Shown: piece after piece, positions 5,894-12,384 of the stretch
Layout of the letters: every line of letters begins with the position of its first letter
How positions within the stretch are numbered: position 1 is the stretch's first letter
Source: a virus
Strand: one strand, 5' to 3'
IMG/VR virus record: IMGVR_UViG_3300046331_000333
Location: 1 to 33,743 of that record
Length of the DNA: 33,743 bases
Program-made: the position numbers and the translations under genes
The notes under the pieces: generated by a model
What the model was told of the DNA's origin: nothing
Databases searched by the model: none
Seen by the model: only the letters and a program-made list of their open reading frames with translations

Positions 5894-6094
5894 ATGGTAA
5901 TAACTACAATGAATAAGACTTATGTTCAAATGATTGAAAAAAATGTTTATCATTTAACTTTTGCAAATATTGAACACCCGAAACTACCACAATTAGTAAT
6001 TTCAATATCAGAAATTGAAGCTGGATTTATTAAATCAGTTTTTAATAATAGCAAAAAGACAGGTGTTTTTGAAGAAAACGAAGAATGGTTTTAA
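5894..6094 (+). CDS. Small hypothetical protein (66 aa)
   Basis: Unrecognised. It starts MVITTMNKTYVQM; the second ATG (5909) could be the true start. Mixed alpha/beta sequence with an acidic tail (FEENEEWF). It is the third gene of the operon behind the promoter at 5391, four bases after its neighbour. Confidence 0.55.
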   Translation: MVITTMNKTYVQMIEKNVYHLTFANIEHPKLPQLVISISEIEAGFIKSVFNNSKKTGVFEENEEWF

Positions 6095-6096
6095 AA

Positions 6097-6165
6097 ATGA
6101 AAAATTGGCAAAATCAAATATTACAAACAACAAATGGTATTAAATTGAAATATCCTTTTATTTAA
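6097..6165 (+). CDS. Possible 22-aa peptide
   Basis: A short frame MKNWQNQILQTTNGIKLKYPFI three bases after the previous stop, filling an otherwise empty 80-base gap. Only position supports it. Confidence 0.25.
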   Translation: MKNWQNQILQTTNGIKLKYPFI

Positions 6166-6174
6166 AAGAAAAAT

Positions 6175-6351
6175 ATGAAGAAACTAATTGATATTCCCGA
6201 AGAAATCGTACAAGATTTAAAAATACTTGCAATCAAACAAAACAAGGATTTAAAGAATTTCATTCAAGATGAATTATTTTCACTTGTGCGAGGGGAGAAA
6301 AAAGAACAAAACACGGTAAATGTTAACTCAAAGCTAAAATCTAAGCAATAG
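6175..6351 (+). CDS. Ribbon-helix-helix-like small protein (58 aa)
   Basis: Residues 1-38 have the pattern of an Arc/MetJ ribbon-helix-helix: a short strand (KKLIDIP), then helices EEIVQDLKILAIKQN and DLKNFIQDELFSLV joined by a short turn. The tail is basic. Such proteins bind operators as dimers or serve as antitoxins. With no toxin gene beside it, a small transcription regulator of the phage early region is the better guess. Confidence 0.65.
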   Translation: MKKLIDIPEEIVQDLKILAIKQNKDLKNFIQDELFSLVRGEKKEQNTVNVNSKLKSKQ

Positions 6352-6410
6352 AGCATAACTACTTAACATACGCTACAAATTGTCAAATCAATACTTAAAA
6401 CCAACACATT

Positions 6411-6653
6411 ATGATTGTACAAGAGATAAAAGCAACTGCAATATTTGAGTTTAAAGGATTGCCAGTAGTGATGTTAGATAGTAAGGAGATTTACCACACA
6501 CAAAAAAACAAAATAATTAGTGAAAAATTAAATTGTCGGTCTGTTGGTTATTGGATTGACAGACGATTTTACACTAAATCAAAACTAAATAAATTAGCGG
6601 TTAAAAATAAACAAGAAATAATTGTAAATAAATTTGTTGATTGTCCATTTTAA
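6411..6653 (+). CDS. Hypothetical phage protein (80 aa)
   Basis: Unrecognised 80-residue basic protein. It opens with a beta-type stretch (ATAIFEFKGLPVVML), and the middle carries GYWIDRRFYTKSKLNKLAV, which reads like a small nucleic-acid-binding fold. It ends DCPF. The gap before it (6352-6410) shows no gene. The next promoter begins in the last codons. Confidence 0.5.
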   Translation: MIVQEIKATAIFEFKGLPVVMLDSKEIYHTQKNKIISEKLNCRSVGYWIDRRFYTKSKLNKLAVKNKQEIIVNKFVDCPF

Positions 6654-6665
6654 TTTGTATATTTG
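6633..6665 (+). promoter_or_regulatory. Bacteroidota-type promoter for the SSB-like gene
   Basis: TTTG (6633-6636), 21-base spacer, TATATTTG (6658-6665). Transcription would start near 6671, right at the first arm of the folded leader at 6673. Confidence 0.7.
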
Positions 6666-6672
6666 CACAAAT

Positions 6673-6734
6673 CCTGCAAGATTTAAGAGTTTAATAAATC
6701 CCCTTATTCGTTTGCAGGTCGAGTTTGGGGATTT
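6673..6734 (+). promoter_or_regulatory. Leader with interlocked stems (H-type pseudoknot candidate)
   Basis: CCTGCAA (6673-6679) pairs with TTGCAGG (6712-6718). AAATCCCC (6696-6703) pairs with GGGGATTT (6727-6734). The order A-B-A'-B' makes the stems interleave, as in an H-type pseudoknot, and the structure ends 16 bases before the ATG of the SSB-like gene. The B stem alone followed by TT could also act as a weak terminator. Confidence 0.6.
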
Positions 6735-6750
6735 TTAATTTATAAGAAAA

Positions 6751-7092
6751 ATGGAAGTAAAAGGAAAATTAATCGTAAAAGGAGAAACGATTGTAGTATC
6801 AGAAAAGTTTAGTAAAAGACACTTTGTTGTTGAAACTCAGGACACCTACCCTCAAACAATAGAGTTGCAACTTAGCCAAGATAAATGCAACTTGTTAGAT
6901 GGTATCAACTTAGGGGATGAATTAGAAGTATCAATAAATTTAAGGGGTAGAATGTGGACAAATCCACAAGGCGAAGTAAAGTATTTCAATACTTTGGAAG
7001 CGTGGAAAATTGACCGATTGAGTGCGAGTACTCCAGTAGTGAATAATACTCCTATTGCTGATGCTGTTGGTGGTGATAATTTGCCATTTTAG
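6751..7092 (+). CDS. DUF3127-like OB-fold single-stranded DNA-binding protein
   Basis: The 113-residue protein reads as one OB fold (VKGKLIVKGETIVVS, then RHFVVETQ, then GDELEVSINLRGRMW, then KYFNTLEAWKI). A flexible low-complexity linker and the acidic-hydrophobic tip GGDNLPF follow. That tip mimics the C-terminal tail by which bacterial SSB recruits partner enzymes. DUF3127 proteins are the Bacteroidota relatives with this size. Role: coat ssDNA during phage replication, likely with the ERF annealing protein. It has its own promoter and a structured leader, suggesting autoregulation. Confidence 0.8.
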   Translation: MEVKGKLIVKGETIVVSEKFSKRHFVVETQDTYPQTIELQLSQDKCNLLDGINLGDELEVSINLRGRMWTNPQGEVKYFNTLEAWKIDRLSASTPVVNNTPIADAVGGDNLPF

Positions 7093-7120
7093 AATAGTAA
7101 CAATTAAAAATAAAATAAAG

Positions 7121-7546
7121 ATGAAAAAAGTAATTTATTTAGTAGCTGTAATTTTAACAGTGGGTTCATTAACATCTTGTAGAGATTATGACCGTCAACA
7201 AGACCGTTTGGATAAAGAAAGTGAGGGTAAAGGTGCTTTGTTAAAAGCTGAGTCAACAAAGAAAGTTAAGATTGAGGAAGCGAAAGCTAACTATGAAAGT
7301 GCAAAGCTTAACGCATTAACCAAAATGACAAAAGCGGAAGCAGACTCAAAGGCTAAATTAATTGAAGCCTAAGCAGATGCAAAAGTAAGAATTATGCACG
7401 CTGAAAGTCAATCAAAAGCTAATTTAATGATTAGTAATTCACTTAGTCCAAACCTTATTGAGTACAACAAAATCAATAGATGGAATGGAAAAATGCCAAC
7501 AACATCTGTTGGGAGTGGTTCACAATCAATCATTAGCATAAAGTAA
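7121..7546 (+). pseudogene. SPFH/prohibitin-like lipoprotein gene with an in-frame TAA
   Basis: Residues 1-20 are a lipoprotein signal (MKKVIYLVAV..., lipobox LTSC with Cys20). A long Ala/Lys/Glu-rich helix follows and stops at TAA 7370-7372, giving 83 residues. The same frame continues without another stop to 7546, through more of the helix (ADAKVRIMHAESQSKANLM) and an ending SPNLIEYNKINRWNGKMP that resembles the C-terminus of SPFH/prohibitin proteins. The full product would be 141 residues. Either the gene is broken by one nonsense change (for example from GAA or CAA), the base is an error, or the stop is read through. The position between the SSB gene and a membrane peptide suggests an envelope-associated accessory role. 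Confidence 0.7.
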
Positions 7547-7641
7547 TGAAATATTTTATAATTGTTACAGTTGCGGTTGCTGTTGCAATCGTTGTAGTTG
7601 CAGGAGCTATTAGATTAGTTCGTGAAATATTCAGAAAATAA
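7546..7641 (+). CDS. Single-span membrane peptide (31 aa)
   Basis: One hydrophobic helix (FIIVTVAVAVAIVVVAGAI) with a basic C-terminal end (RLVREIFRK). The ATG overlaps the final A of the upstream gene's stop codon, so it is coupled to the full-length lipoprotein frame, which supports that frame having been functional. Confidence 0.5.
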   Translation: MKYFIIVTVAVAVAIVVVAGAIRLVREIFRK

Positions 7642-7647
7642 TTAAAT

Positions 7648-7677
7648 AGGCTACCATTTAACCCTATTTGGCAGCCT
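7648..7677 (+). promoter_or_regulatory. Hairpin with an alternative pairing
   Basis: AGGCT-CC (7648-7655) pairs with GG-AGCCT (7670-7677) around one mismatch. AATAGG (7645-7650) can instead pair with CCTATT (7663-7668). It lies 15 bases before the ATG at 7692 and has no T-run, so it may affect translation of that gene. Confidence 0.35.
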
Positions 7678-7691
7678 TAATCTTTAAACTT

Positions 7692-7880
7692 ATGAAAGCA
7701 ATTGAAATTAAAATTACCATTCCTGAGTCGGTGTATTCTAAATGGTGGGGAGTAGAGAAGTATGGAGTTAAGGTAATTGCGGAACAGACTGCAACGGATA
7801 TTGAGAAAGTACTCCGAGAAACTGAAACTTTGAGAGGGTTTGAAATTGAATCTAATGTTGTTGATAATGAAGAAAATTAA
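7692..7880 (+). CDS. Small hypothetical protein (62 aa)
   Basis: Unrecognised. The ATG at 7692 is preferred to a TTG at 7668 because the upstream codons fall in the hairpin. It begins KAIEIKITIPESVYSKWWGV, followed by a helical VKVIAEQTATDIEKVLRET stretch and an acidic tail. The stop overlaps the next gene. Confidence 0.6.
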   Translation: MKAIEIKITIPESVYSKWWGVEKYGVKVIAEQTATDIEKVLRETETLRGFEIESNVVDNEEN

Positions 7881-8013
7881 TATCAAACTTTGGAAAGGAA
7901 AGGAAGTGATTGTAATTCAAGAAACCGAGCATTATAGTTTGGTTTCTTGGAATACTCCTAATCCTAAAAAATTATTTAGTGTTGTTAATAGTGAATTGAA
8001 AAAAGCGAAATAA
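7867..8013 (+). CDS. Small hypothetical protein (48 aa)
   Basis: Basic 48-residue protein (KKINIKLWKGKEVIVIQET...ELKKAK). It starts 14 bases inside the previous gene and its stop overlaps the next ATG, a sign of a real coupled gene. Function unknown. Confidence 0.55.
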   Translation: MKKINIKLWKGKEVIVIQETEHYSLVSWNTPNPKKLFSVVNSELKKAK

Positions 8014-8186
8014 TGGAGTATAGATATTTAATAATGTGTGATGGAAACTTACCATTTTTAACACATTGGTACGACTATGAAAACAATTATAATTCAGAGT
8101 TAAATATGGTTGTCTTTGATTTTCATAAAATGATGTTTACTAAAAATGGTATAGAATGGCATCAAATACAAAGAGATAATTTGTAG
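8013..8186 (+). CDS. Small hypothetical protein (57 aa)
   Basis: Aromatic-rich 57-residue product (YRYLIMCDGNLPFLTHWYDYE, then NMVVFDFHKMMFTKNG). Its ATG shares one base with the previous stop. The FTKNGIEWHQI ending resembles small phage accessory proteins in general, but no family is recognised. Confidence 0.55.
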   Translation: MEYRYLIMCDGNLPFLTHWYDYENNYNSELNMVVFDFHKMMFTKNGIEWHQIQRDNL

Positions 8187-8214
8187 TAATTTTATCAATA
8201 TTAGAAAAAAACCT

Positions 8215-8222
8215 TAAATTTG
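8215..8222 (+). promoter_or_regulatory. Possible -7 promoter element
   Basis: TAAATTTG fits TAnnTTTG, but no TTTG lies at the right distance upstream, and the start codon at 8228 follows so closely that the transcript would be leaderless. Confidence 0.3.
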
Positions 8223-8227
8223 TAACT

Positions 8228-8437
8228 ATGAGATACATTAAAGCGATATTCTATTACCTTTTAATCGTGTTTGAGCGTATATTGTTGATTCCGTTTAGCA
8301 ATGTAAGACCATGCACTATGTTAGGGGTTTATAAGAATGAATTTGAGAAAGAACGTCTATGTAGACGAGTATGGATAGGAGTGTTTATTTTATTAATTAT
8401 AATTTTATTGAAATGGTTATTGTCATTTGTTGTTTAA
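8228..8437 (+). CDS. Small membrane protein (69 aa)
   Basis: Two hydrophobic segments, IFYYLLIVFERILLIPF near the N-terminus and VWIGVFILLIIILLKWLLSFVV at the C-terminus, flank a short charged loop with two cysteines. Two-span inner-membrane proteins of this size in phages can be holin-like or superinfection-exclusion factors. No family recognised, and its distance from the endolysin argues against the main holin. Confidence 0.55.
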   Translation: MRYIKAIFYYLLIVFERILLIPFSNVRPCTMLGVYKNEFEKERLCRRVWIGVFILLIIILLKWLLSFVV

Positions 8438-8619
8438 CAATATTGCTTTGTTTAAGTTTTGGTTTTAATTTGTACCATTTTACAGAATTGAAATGTTACA
8501 ATAACTATCAAAAAATAATCAAAAAATACCTTGATTACGCTGGGTATAAGCACCTCGATATTAAGTGGACAAAGAAAGAAAAACAAATATTAAAAAATTT
8601 AGAAAATGGAAACGATTAA
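8413..8619 (+). CDS. Small membrane-anchored protein (68 aa)
   Basis: The N-terminal hydrophobic helix (MVIVICCLTILLCLSFGFNL) is followed by a basic soluble tail (YQKIIKKYLDYAGYKHLDI), a layout like a spanin or lysis accessory with an anchored tail. I take the ATG at 8413, a 25-base overlap, rather than one at 8371 that would overlap its neighbour by 67. Function unknown. Confidence 0.5.
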   Translation: MVIVICCLTILLCLSFGFNLYHFTELKCYNNYQKIIKKYLDYAGYKHLDIKWTKKEKQILKNLENGND

Positions 8620-8731
8620 AAATTTAATTATTCTGAGTACTGTGGTAGTAGTACTTACAATTACAGCAACAGTTGTGAAAGTTGTTGCAACTCACAATTT
8701 GAAAAAAGCTAAAACCGAAAAAACTAAGTAA
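8606..8731 (+). CDS. Single-span membrane peptide (41 aa)
   Basis: Hydrophobic helix (LIILSTVVVVLTITATVV) and a lysine-rich tail (NLKKAKTEKTK). Overlaps the previous gene by 14 bases. Similar in build to the peptide at 7546. Function unknown. Confidence 0.5.
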   Translation: METIKNLIILSTVVVVLTITATVVKVVATHNLKKAKTEKTK

Positions 8732-8737
8732 TAAAAT

Positions 8738-8822
8738 GTGCGTTTGACCGAGAGGCTTAAGGTTGTAAAAGTGGGTAGTTTTATACTATGACCATTCAAG
8801 CGTTCGAATCGCTTAGCGCACA
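8738..8822 (+). tRNA. Class II (Ser/Leu-type) tRNA-like gene with aberrant anticodon arm
   Basis: Seven-pair acceptor stem (GTGCGTT, 8738-8744, with AGCGCAC, 8815-8821), T8 and G9, a D arm ACC/GGT with an 11-base GAGAGGCTTAA loop as in tRNA-Ser, and a perfect five-pair T arm (AAGCG / CGCTT) around TTCGAAT. The 34 bases between D and T arms (8764-8797) match the length of E. coli tRNA-Ser, but no normal 5-pair/7-base anticodon arm forms. One fold has TGTAAAA pairing with TTTTATA around an 8-base loop. Another gives a long hairpin with TTTTATA as a 7-base loop (anticodon TTA). CCA is not encoded, as is usual in Bacteroidota. It lies directly before the terminase genes. Confidence 0.6.
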
Positions 8823-8835
8823 CAAAAATAATAAA

Positions 8836-9339
8836 ATGAGCAAAGAAGAACCATTTTGGAAAAGACGTTCAAAACACGGAAGGGATAAACTTTTTGCAAG
8901 TCCTGAACTGTTATGGGAATCTGCTTGCGAATACTTTCAATGGTGCGATGATAACCCATGGATTAAAACAAAAAAATCATCATTTGATAAAGGGGAATTT
9001 TCAGGTGAATCAATTGAAGAAACACCAACACAAAGACCATATTCAAAAATGGGTTGGTTTGTTTATATCGGTTGTTCTGATACATGGTTAGTGAATTTTA
9101 AGAAGACTGCAACAGATGATTTTTTAAGAGTCATAGAGCAAATTGAAACAATTATAGCTAAACAACAATGGGAAGGTGCTAGTGTTGGAGCGTTTAACGC
9201 TAATATTATTGCACGTACTTTAGGGCTAAAAGAACAGTCAGAAAACACTAACAATAACACCAACACAAACATTAATTCCAAAGAGTTAACACCCGAAGAA
9301 ATTAAAAGGATTTCCAACGAATTAGATGAAAAGTATTGA
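8836..9339 (+). CDS. terS: Terminase small subunit
   Basis: A 167-residue DNA-packaging initiator. It begins SKEEPFWKRRSKHGRDKLF and continues PELLWESACEYFQWCDDNPW, the opening of a widespread family of Bacteroidota phage small terminases. The centre holds a helical DNA-recognition region, and the end is an Asn/Thr-rich linker with an acidic helix (TPEEIKRISNELDEKY) likely to bind the large subunit. The ATG at 8836 is chosen over one at 8788 because the earlier one is inside the tRNA. It overlaps the large subunit gene by 14 bases. It should bind the packaging start site and load TerL. Confidence 0.82.
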   Translation: MSKEEPFWKRRSKHGRDKLFASPELLWESACEYFQWCDDNPWIKTKKSSFDKGEFSGESIEETPTQRPYSKMGWFVYIGCSDTWLVNFKKTATDDFLRVIEQIETIIAKQQWEGASVGAFNANIIARTLGLKEQSENTNNNTNTNINSKELTPEEIKRISNELDEKY

Positions 9340-10780
9340 AGAATGTCAAGTAATACAAGTCAAGGCTTTAAAGTCGCTTGAATTTTTCACACGTTATTTT
9401 TTCAAAGAAAAATTTAACACAAAATTCATTGTAGCACCTCATCATAAAATCATTATTGAAACACTCGAAAATATAGCACGTGGAGAATTGAAGCGTGTTA
9501 TCTTTAATATGCCACCAAGGTACGGGAAAACTGAATTAATAGTTAAAAATTTTATTGCATGGTGCTTAACCTTAAATGATTCTGCAAAATTTATTCATTT
9601 GTCGTATTCCGATAGTTTGGCACTCGATAATTCAGAGGAAATAAAAGACCTTTTGATTAGTGATTATTACCAAGAAATTTTCACAAAAACCAAAATCAAA
9701 AAAGATTCAAGGGCTAAAAATAAATGGTACACAGAGAGTAATGGCGGTGTTTTGGCGAGGTCGTCAAGTGGGCAAGTAACGGGTTTTGGAGCTGGTAAAG
9801 TCGATGAAGAAGATGAGCAGGAATTTATTAGTGAATTAGAACAATTACAATCATTTGGGGGTGCAATTATTATTGATGACCCAATTAAACCCGACGATGC
9901 TACAAGCGACGTAATAAGGGATAAAATAAATCTCAAATTTGAAACAACAATAAGAAACCGTACCAATTCCCGAAACACTCCCATTATTATTGTAATGCAA
10001 AGGCTTCATGAAGAGGATTTGAGCGGTTATTTAATGGAATTGGAGCGTGACGAATGGACTGTTTTATCAATGCCAGCAATAAATGAAGACGGCACCCCAT
10101 TATGGGAACACAAACACAATTTAATTGACTTAAACAAAATTAAGAAAGCGAATGAATTTGTATTTGAAACTCAATACATGCAAAATCCAACTCCAGCAGA
10201 AGGATTATTATTTGAAAAATCATCATTGAATTACTACAATGGTGCTGAATTAGACTTAAAGAAAGTTGATTTTGTTAGTTCCTTTGTTGATGTTGCAGAT
10301 GAGGGAGACGATAATCATTGTGTGCCTATTGGAATGAATATTGAAGAAAAAATATACATTCACGATGTTTTATTTACCAAAGAAGGAACGGATAAAAACG
10401 TACAGTTAACGGCGAATTTACTAAATAAATATAATCCTGAATGGACACGTGTTGAGAGTAATATGGGTGGGTCAATGTACAAGCAATTATTAGAACCTTT
10501 ATACGATGGCCAGCTACTACCAATCAGGGCAAAATCAAACAAAACAACACGTATTTTAACACTTAGTGGATTTATAAAAAAGTACTGTTACTTCCGTAAT
10601 GATTACGAGGTGAATAGTGATTACTATTTATTTATGCAAAACCTAACAAGGTATATGAAGAACGGAAAAAACAAACATGATGATGGTGCTGATGCTATGC
10701 ATGGAATTTGTAATATGATTAGAAAATTCTATCCACATTTGTACGATGACTTTGTAATAATTGGAGATAGGGAAGATTAA
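9326..10780 (+). CDS. terL: Terminase large subunit (packaging ATPase-nuclease)
   Basis: 484 residues with both expected domains. The ATPase has Walker A PPRYGKTE (63-70) and Walker B AIIIDDP (180-186), with acidic residues after it. The RNase H-like nuclease has D322 in FVDVADEGDD, E378 in ESN and the HDDGADAMHG aspartates (451-460). The motor pumps DNA into the prohead and cuts concatemers. It follows TerS with a 14-base overlap and is complete. A terminator-like hairpin follows at once, because the portal gene beyond it is inverted. Confidence 0.95.
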   Translation: MKSIEECQVIQVKALKSLEFFTRYFFKEKFNTKFIVAPHHKIIIETLENIARGELKRVIFNMPPRYGKTELIVKNFIAWCLTLNDSAKFIHLSYSDSLALDNSEEIKDLLISDYYQEIFTKTKIKKDSRAKNKWYTESNGGVLARSSSGQVTGFGAGKVDEEDEQEFISELEQLQSFGGAIIIDDPIKPDDATSDVIRDKINLKFETTIRNRTNSRNTPIIIVMQRLHEEDLSGYLMELERDEWTVLSMPAINEDGTPLWEHKHNLIDLNKIKKANEFVFETQYMQNPTPAEGLLFEKSSLNYYNGAELDLKKVDFVSSFVDVADEGDDNHCVPIGMNIEEKIYIHDVLFTKEGTDKNVQLTANLLNKYNPEWTRVESNMGGSMYKQLLEPLYDGQLLPIRAKSNKTTRILTLSGFIKKYCYFRNDYEVNSDYYLFMQNLTRYMKNGKNKHDDGADAMHGICNMIRKFYPHLYDDFVIIGDRED

Positions 10781-10782
10781 AA

Positions 10783-10814
10783 AAGGGTGCAAAGCTATCA
10801 ACTTCTACACCCTT
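10783..10814. terminator. Terminator between convergent terL and portal genes
   Basis: AAGGGTG (10783-10789) and CACCCTT (10808-10814) form a 7-bp stem with an 18-base loop. On the minus strand the stem runs into six T's, so it best terminates the portal transcript. On the plus strand the tail is AATTAT and it would be weak. Confidence 0.65.
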
Positions 10815-10861
10815 AATTATAACCTAAAAATTCAATATATGGAATTGCAAATATAATAAAA

Positions 10862-12082
10862 TTATATTAATCCAAGCATTTCTTTTAATTTATTTTTGTC
10901 AAAAGTTGGATCTTGTGAAAGTGTGTTATAAGCGTCTGCTTTCATTTTGATAACTTCCGCTTTTAGCTTTTCGTTGTCTTGCATAGCTTCAATGTGCGAA
11001 TAATCTAAACTAATCCACTCCCCTTTTAAGTCAAGTCCTAAGTACTGGGTTAATTTGTAGGTATAATCTTCTGCGTAAGGAATGATAGTATCTTGGTATG
11101 TCATTCGCTTAGCTTCAAGTAAATTACTGAATGTTGCGCTTTTATCCTCGCTAAACAATTCTTTTTTCATTCCGTAAACGTCGATTATCTTTTGAAAATC
11201 TGCGTTGATTTCCTCGAATAACATTAAGTCCTTAGTAGGATAAGTGAAAGGTGTCCAAGTCAAACTACTTGAAGTTAACATAACCTTTGATTTACCCGAT
11301 TGAGTTCCGTAATCCTTCAAATATTGATCTTCAATTCTTTTGCGCTCCTTATCGTTTAATGGAATACCTCCTTCGCCATCTTTCGCCTGATTGGACAACA
11401 TACCAATTGCACCTCGTTCATTTATTAAAACGTTACGATAACCATAAGCCCCTCGAATATTTGATATTGCCATTTGAAGCGAATGTAATGGCGATTGTCC
11501 TAAAATTGGATTTCGTGGGTCTGTAATGCGTGAATGAATAACGTCTTTTACCTCGTAGCTTTGGCGTGTTCCGTCGTAATTTCGTAAGATGTATTCTTTA
11601 ATTATTTCCTCAATTTTGTATTGATTGTATATTTTTCCCGTTGGTATGATTTCCATTCGGTCAGCTGGCAAGTTATACATAACCTTTGGTTCTGAGGTGC
11701 TGAATGGTCTAATTCCATACGTAAAAGAATTTCCAAATAATGAAGTGTGTATCAACTCTTCCATTAGCCACTCGTTACGGGATTGCAACGGATTAGGATT
11801 TTCAAGTAGTTTAACGATTGGACTATTTTCAACTTCTACTGCTTTGCTACCTTGCAATTTGTAATGTTTAAATACTCCATTGCTATACATTTGAGCCTTG
11901 CGAGATATTACAGCGTATAATTCAGCAGTAGTATTATATAAATGCGCTTCTTCATTTGTTATTGAAACGTATTGAGGGGATTTTCCGTTAAAAATCTGAT
12001 TAGCGTGCATGATTCTCGTTTGAGTATATGCGTCTTTTCCTCTAAAAAGACTACCCAAAAATTGGAGTGGTGTAAAATTCAT
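10862..12082 (-). CDS. Portal protein (HK97 type)
   Basis: 406 residues. The N-terminal part (QIFNGKSPQYVSITNEEAHL, then ELYAVISRKAQM, then PIVKLLENPNPLQSRNEW), a DVIHSRITDPRNPILGQSPL region and the EDKSATFSNLLEAKRMTYQD helix follow the HK97-family portal pattern. It forms the dodecameric ring at the unique head vertex and docks TerL. The gene lies in the right order between terL and the protease but on the opposite strand to every other gene here. It therefore needs its own promoter (RC of 12106-12113 gives TAACTTTG) and has its own terminator. Length and ends are normal, so it looks intact. Confidence 0.9.
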   Translation of the reverse strand: MNFTPLQFLGSLFRGKDAYTQTRIMHANQIFNGKSPQYVSITNEEAHLYNTTAELYAVISRKAQMYSNGVFKHYKLQGSKAVEVENSPIVKLLENPNPLQSRNEWLMEELIHTSLFGNSFTYGIRPFSTSEPKVMYNLPADRMEIIPTGKIYNQYKIEEIIKEYILRNYDGTRQSYEVKDVIHSRITDPRNPILGQSPLHSLQMAISNIRGAYGYRNVLINERGAIGMLSNQAKDGEGGIPLNDKERKRIEDQYLKDYGTQSGKSKVMLTSSSLTWTPFTYPTKDLMLFEEINADFQKIIDVYGMKKELFSEDKSATFSNLLEAKRMTYQDTIIPYAEDYTYKLTQYLGLDLKGEWISLDYSHIEAMQDNEKLKAEVIKMKADAYNTLSQDPTFDKNKLKEMLGLI

Positions 12083-12105
12083 TGTTAAAATTTAAACATT
12101 TAATG

Positions 12106-12135
12106 CAAAGTTATAACTATTTTTTAATAACTTTG
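12106..12135. promoter_or_regulatory. Symmetric divergent promoter pair
   Basis: CAAAGTTA (12106-12113) and TAACTTTG (12128-12135) are a perfect 8-bp inverted repeat. Each is a TAnnTTTG -7 element, one driving portal leftward and the other the head operon rightward. The 14-base AT-rich centre leaves the -33 regions overlapping, so the two promoters probably compete or share a regulator. Confidence 0.65.
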
Positions 12136-12151
12136 TGAATATTTTAACATT

Positions 12152-12241
12152 ATGAATGATAAATTAACTCCTGAACAAATTAAGAAACTTAAAAAAGATA
12201 AGTTAAAAACTGTTCAGACTAACCAAATTGTTAAGAAATGA
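12152..12241 (+). CDS. Small basic peptide (29 aa)
   Basis: MNDKLTPEQIKKLKKDKLKT followed by VQTNQIVKK. It is the first frame after the rightward promoter and is coupled to the next by ATGA. Lysine-rich helix, function unknown. Confidence 0.45.
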   Translation: MNDKLTPEQIKKLKKDKLKTVQTNQIVKK

Positions 12242-12384
12242 TTGATTCAAGAAAGCTATGTATAACACCAAATGACTATGAAGCGTTTTTTAAAGATATG
12301 CGAATTAAATCATTAGAGAAAGAATGTAACAGTCTTAGCGGTCAACAACGTAGGAGAATTAGACGTAAATTAGAAAAGAAATAA
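12238..12384 (+). CDS. Small basic protein (48 aa)
   Basis: 48 residues ending in an Arg/Lys-rich helix (GQQRRRIRRKLEKK). It starts inside the previous stop codon, and the endonuclease ATG follows its stop immediately. Possibly nucleic-acid binding; no family recognised. Confidence 0.5.
   Translation: MIDSRKLCITPNDYEAFFKDMRIKSLEKECNSLSGQQRRRIRRKLEKK

Noticed and set aside
6353-6359. GCATAAC, complementary to the last box GTTATGC at 5253
   Set aside because: No paired arms or right box follow, so it is most likely chance in AT-rich DNA.
8788-8835. Upstream extension of the small terminase to an ATG at 8788
   Set aside because: Those codons are the 3' half of the tRNA-like gene; the ATG at 8836 has an A-rich leader and gives the usual N-terminus.
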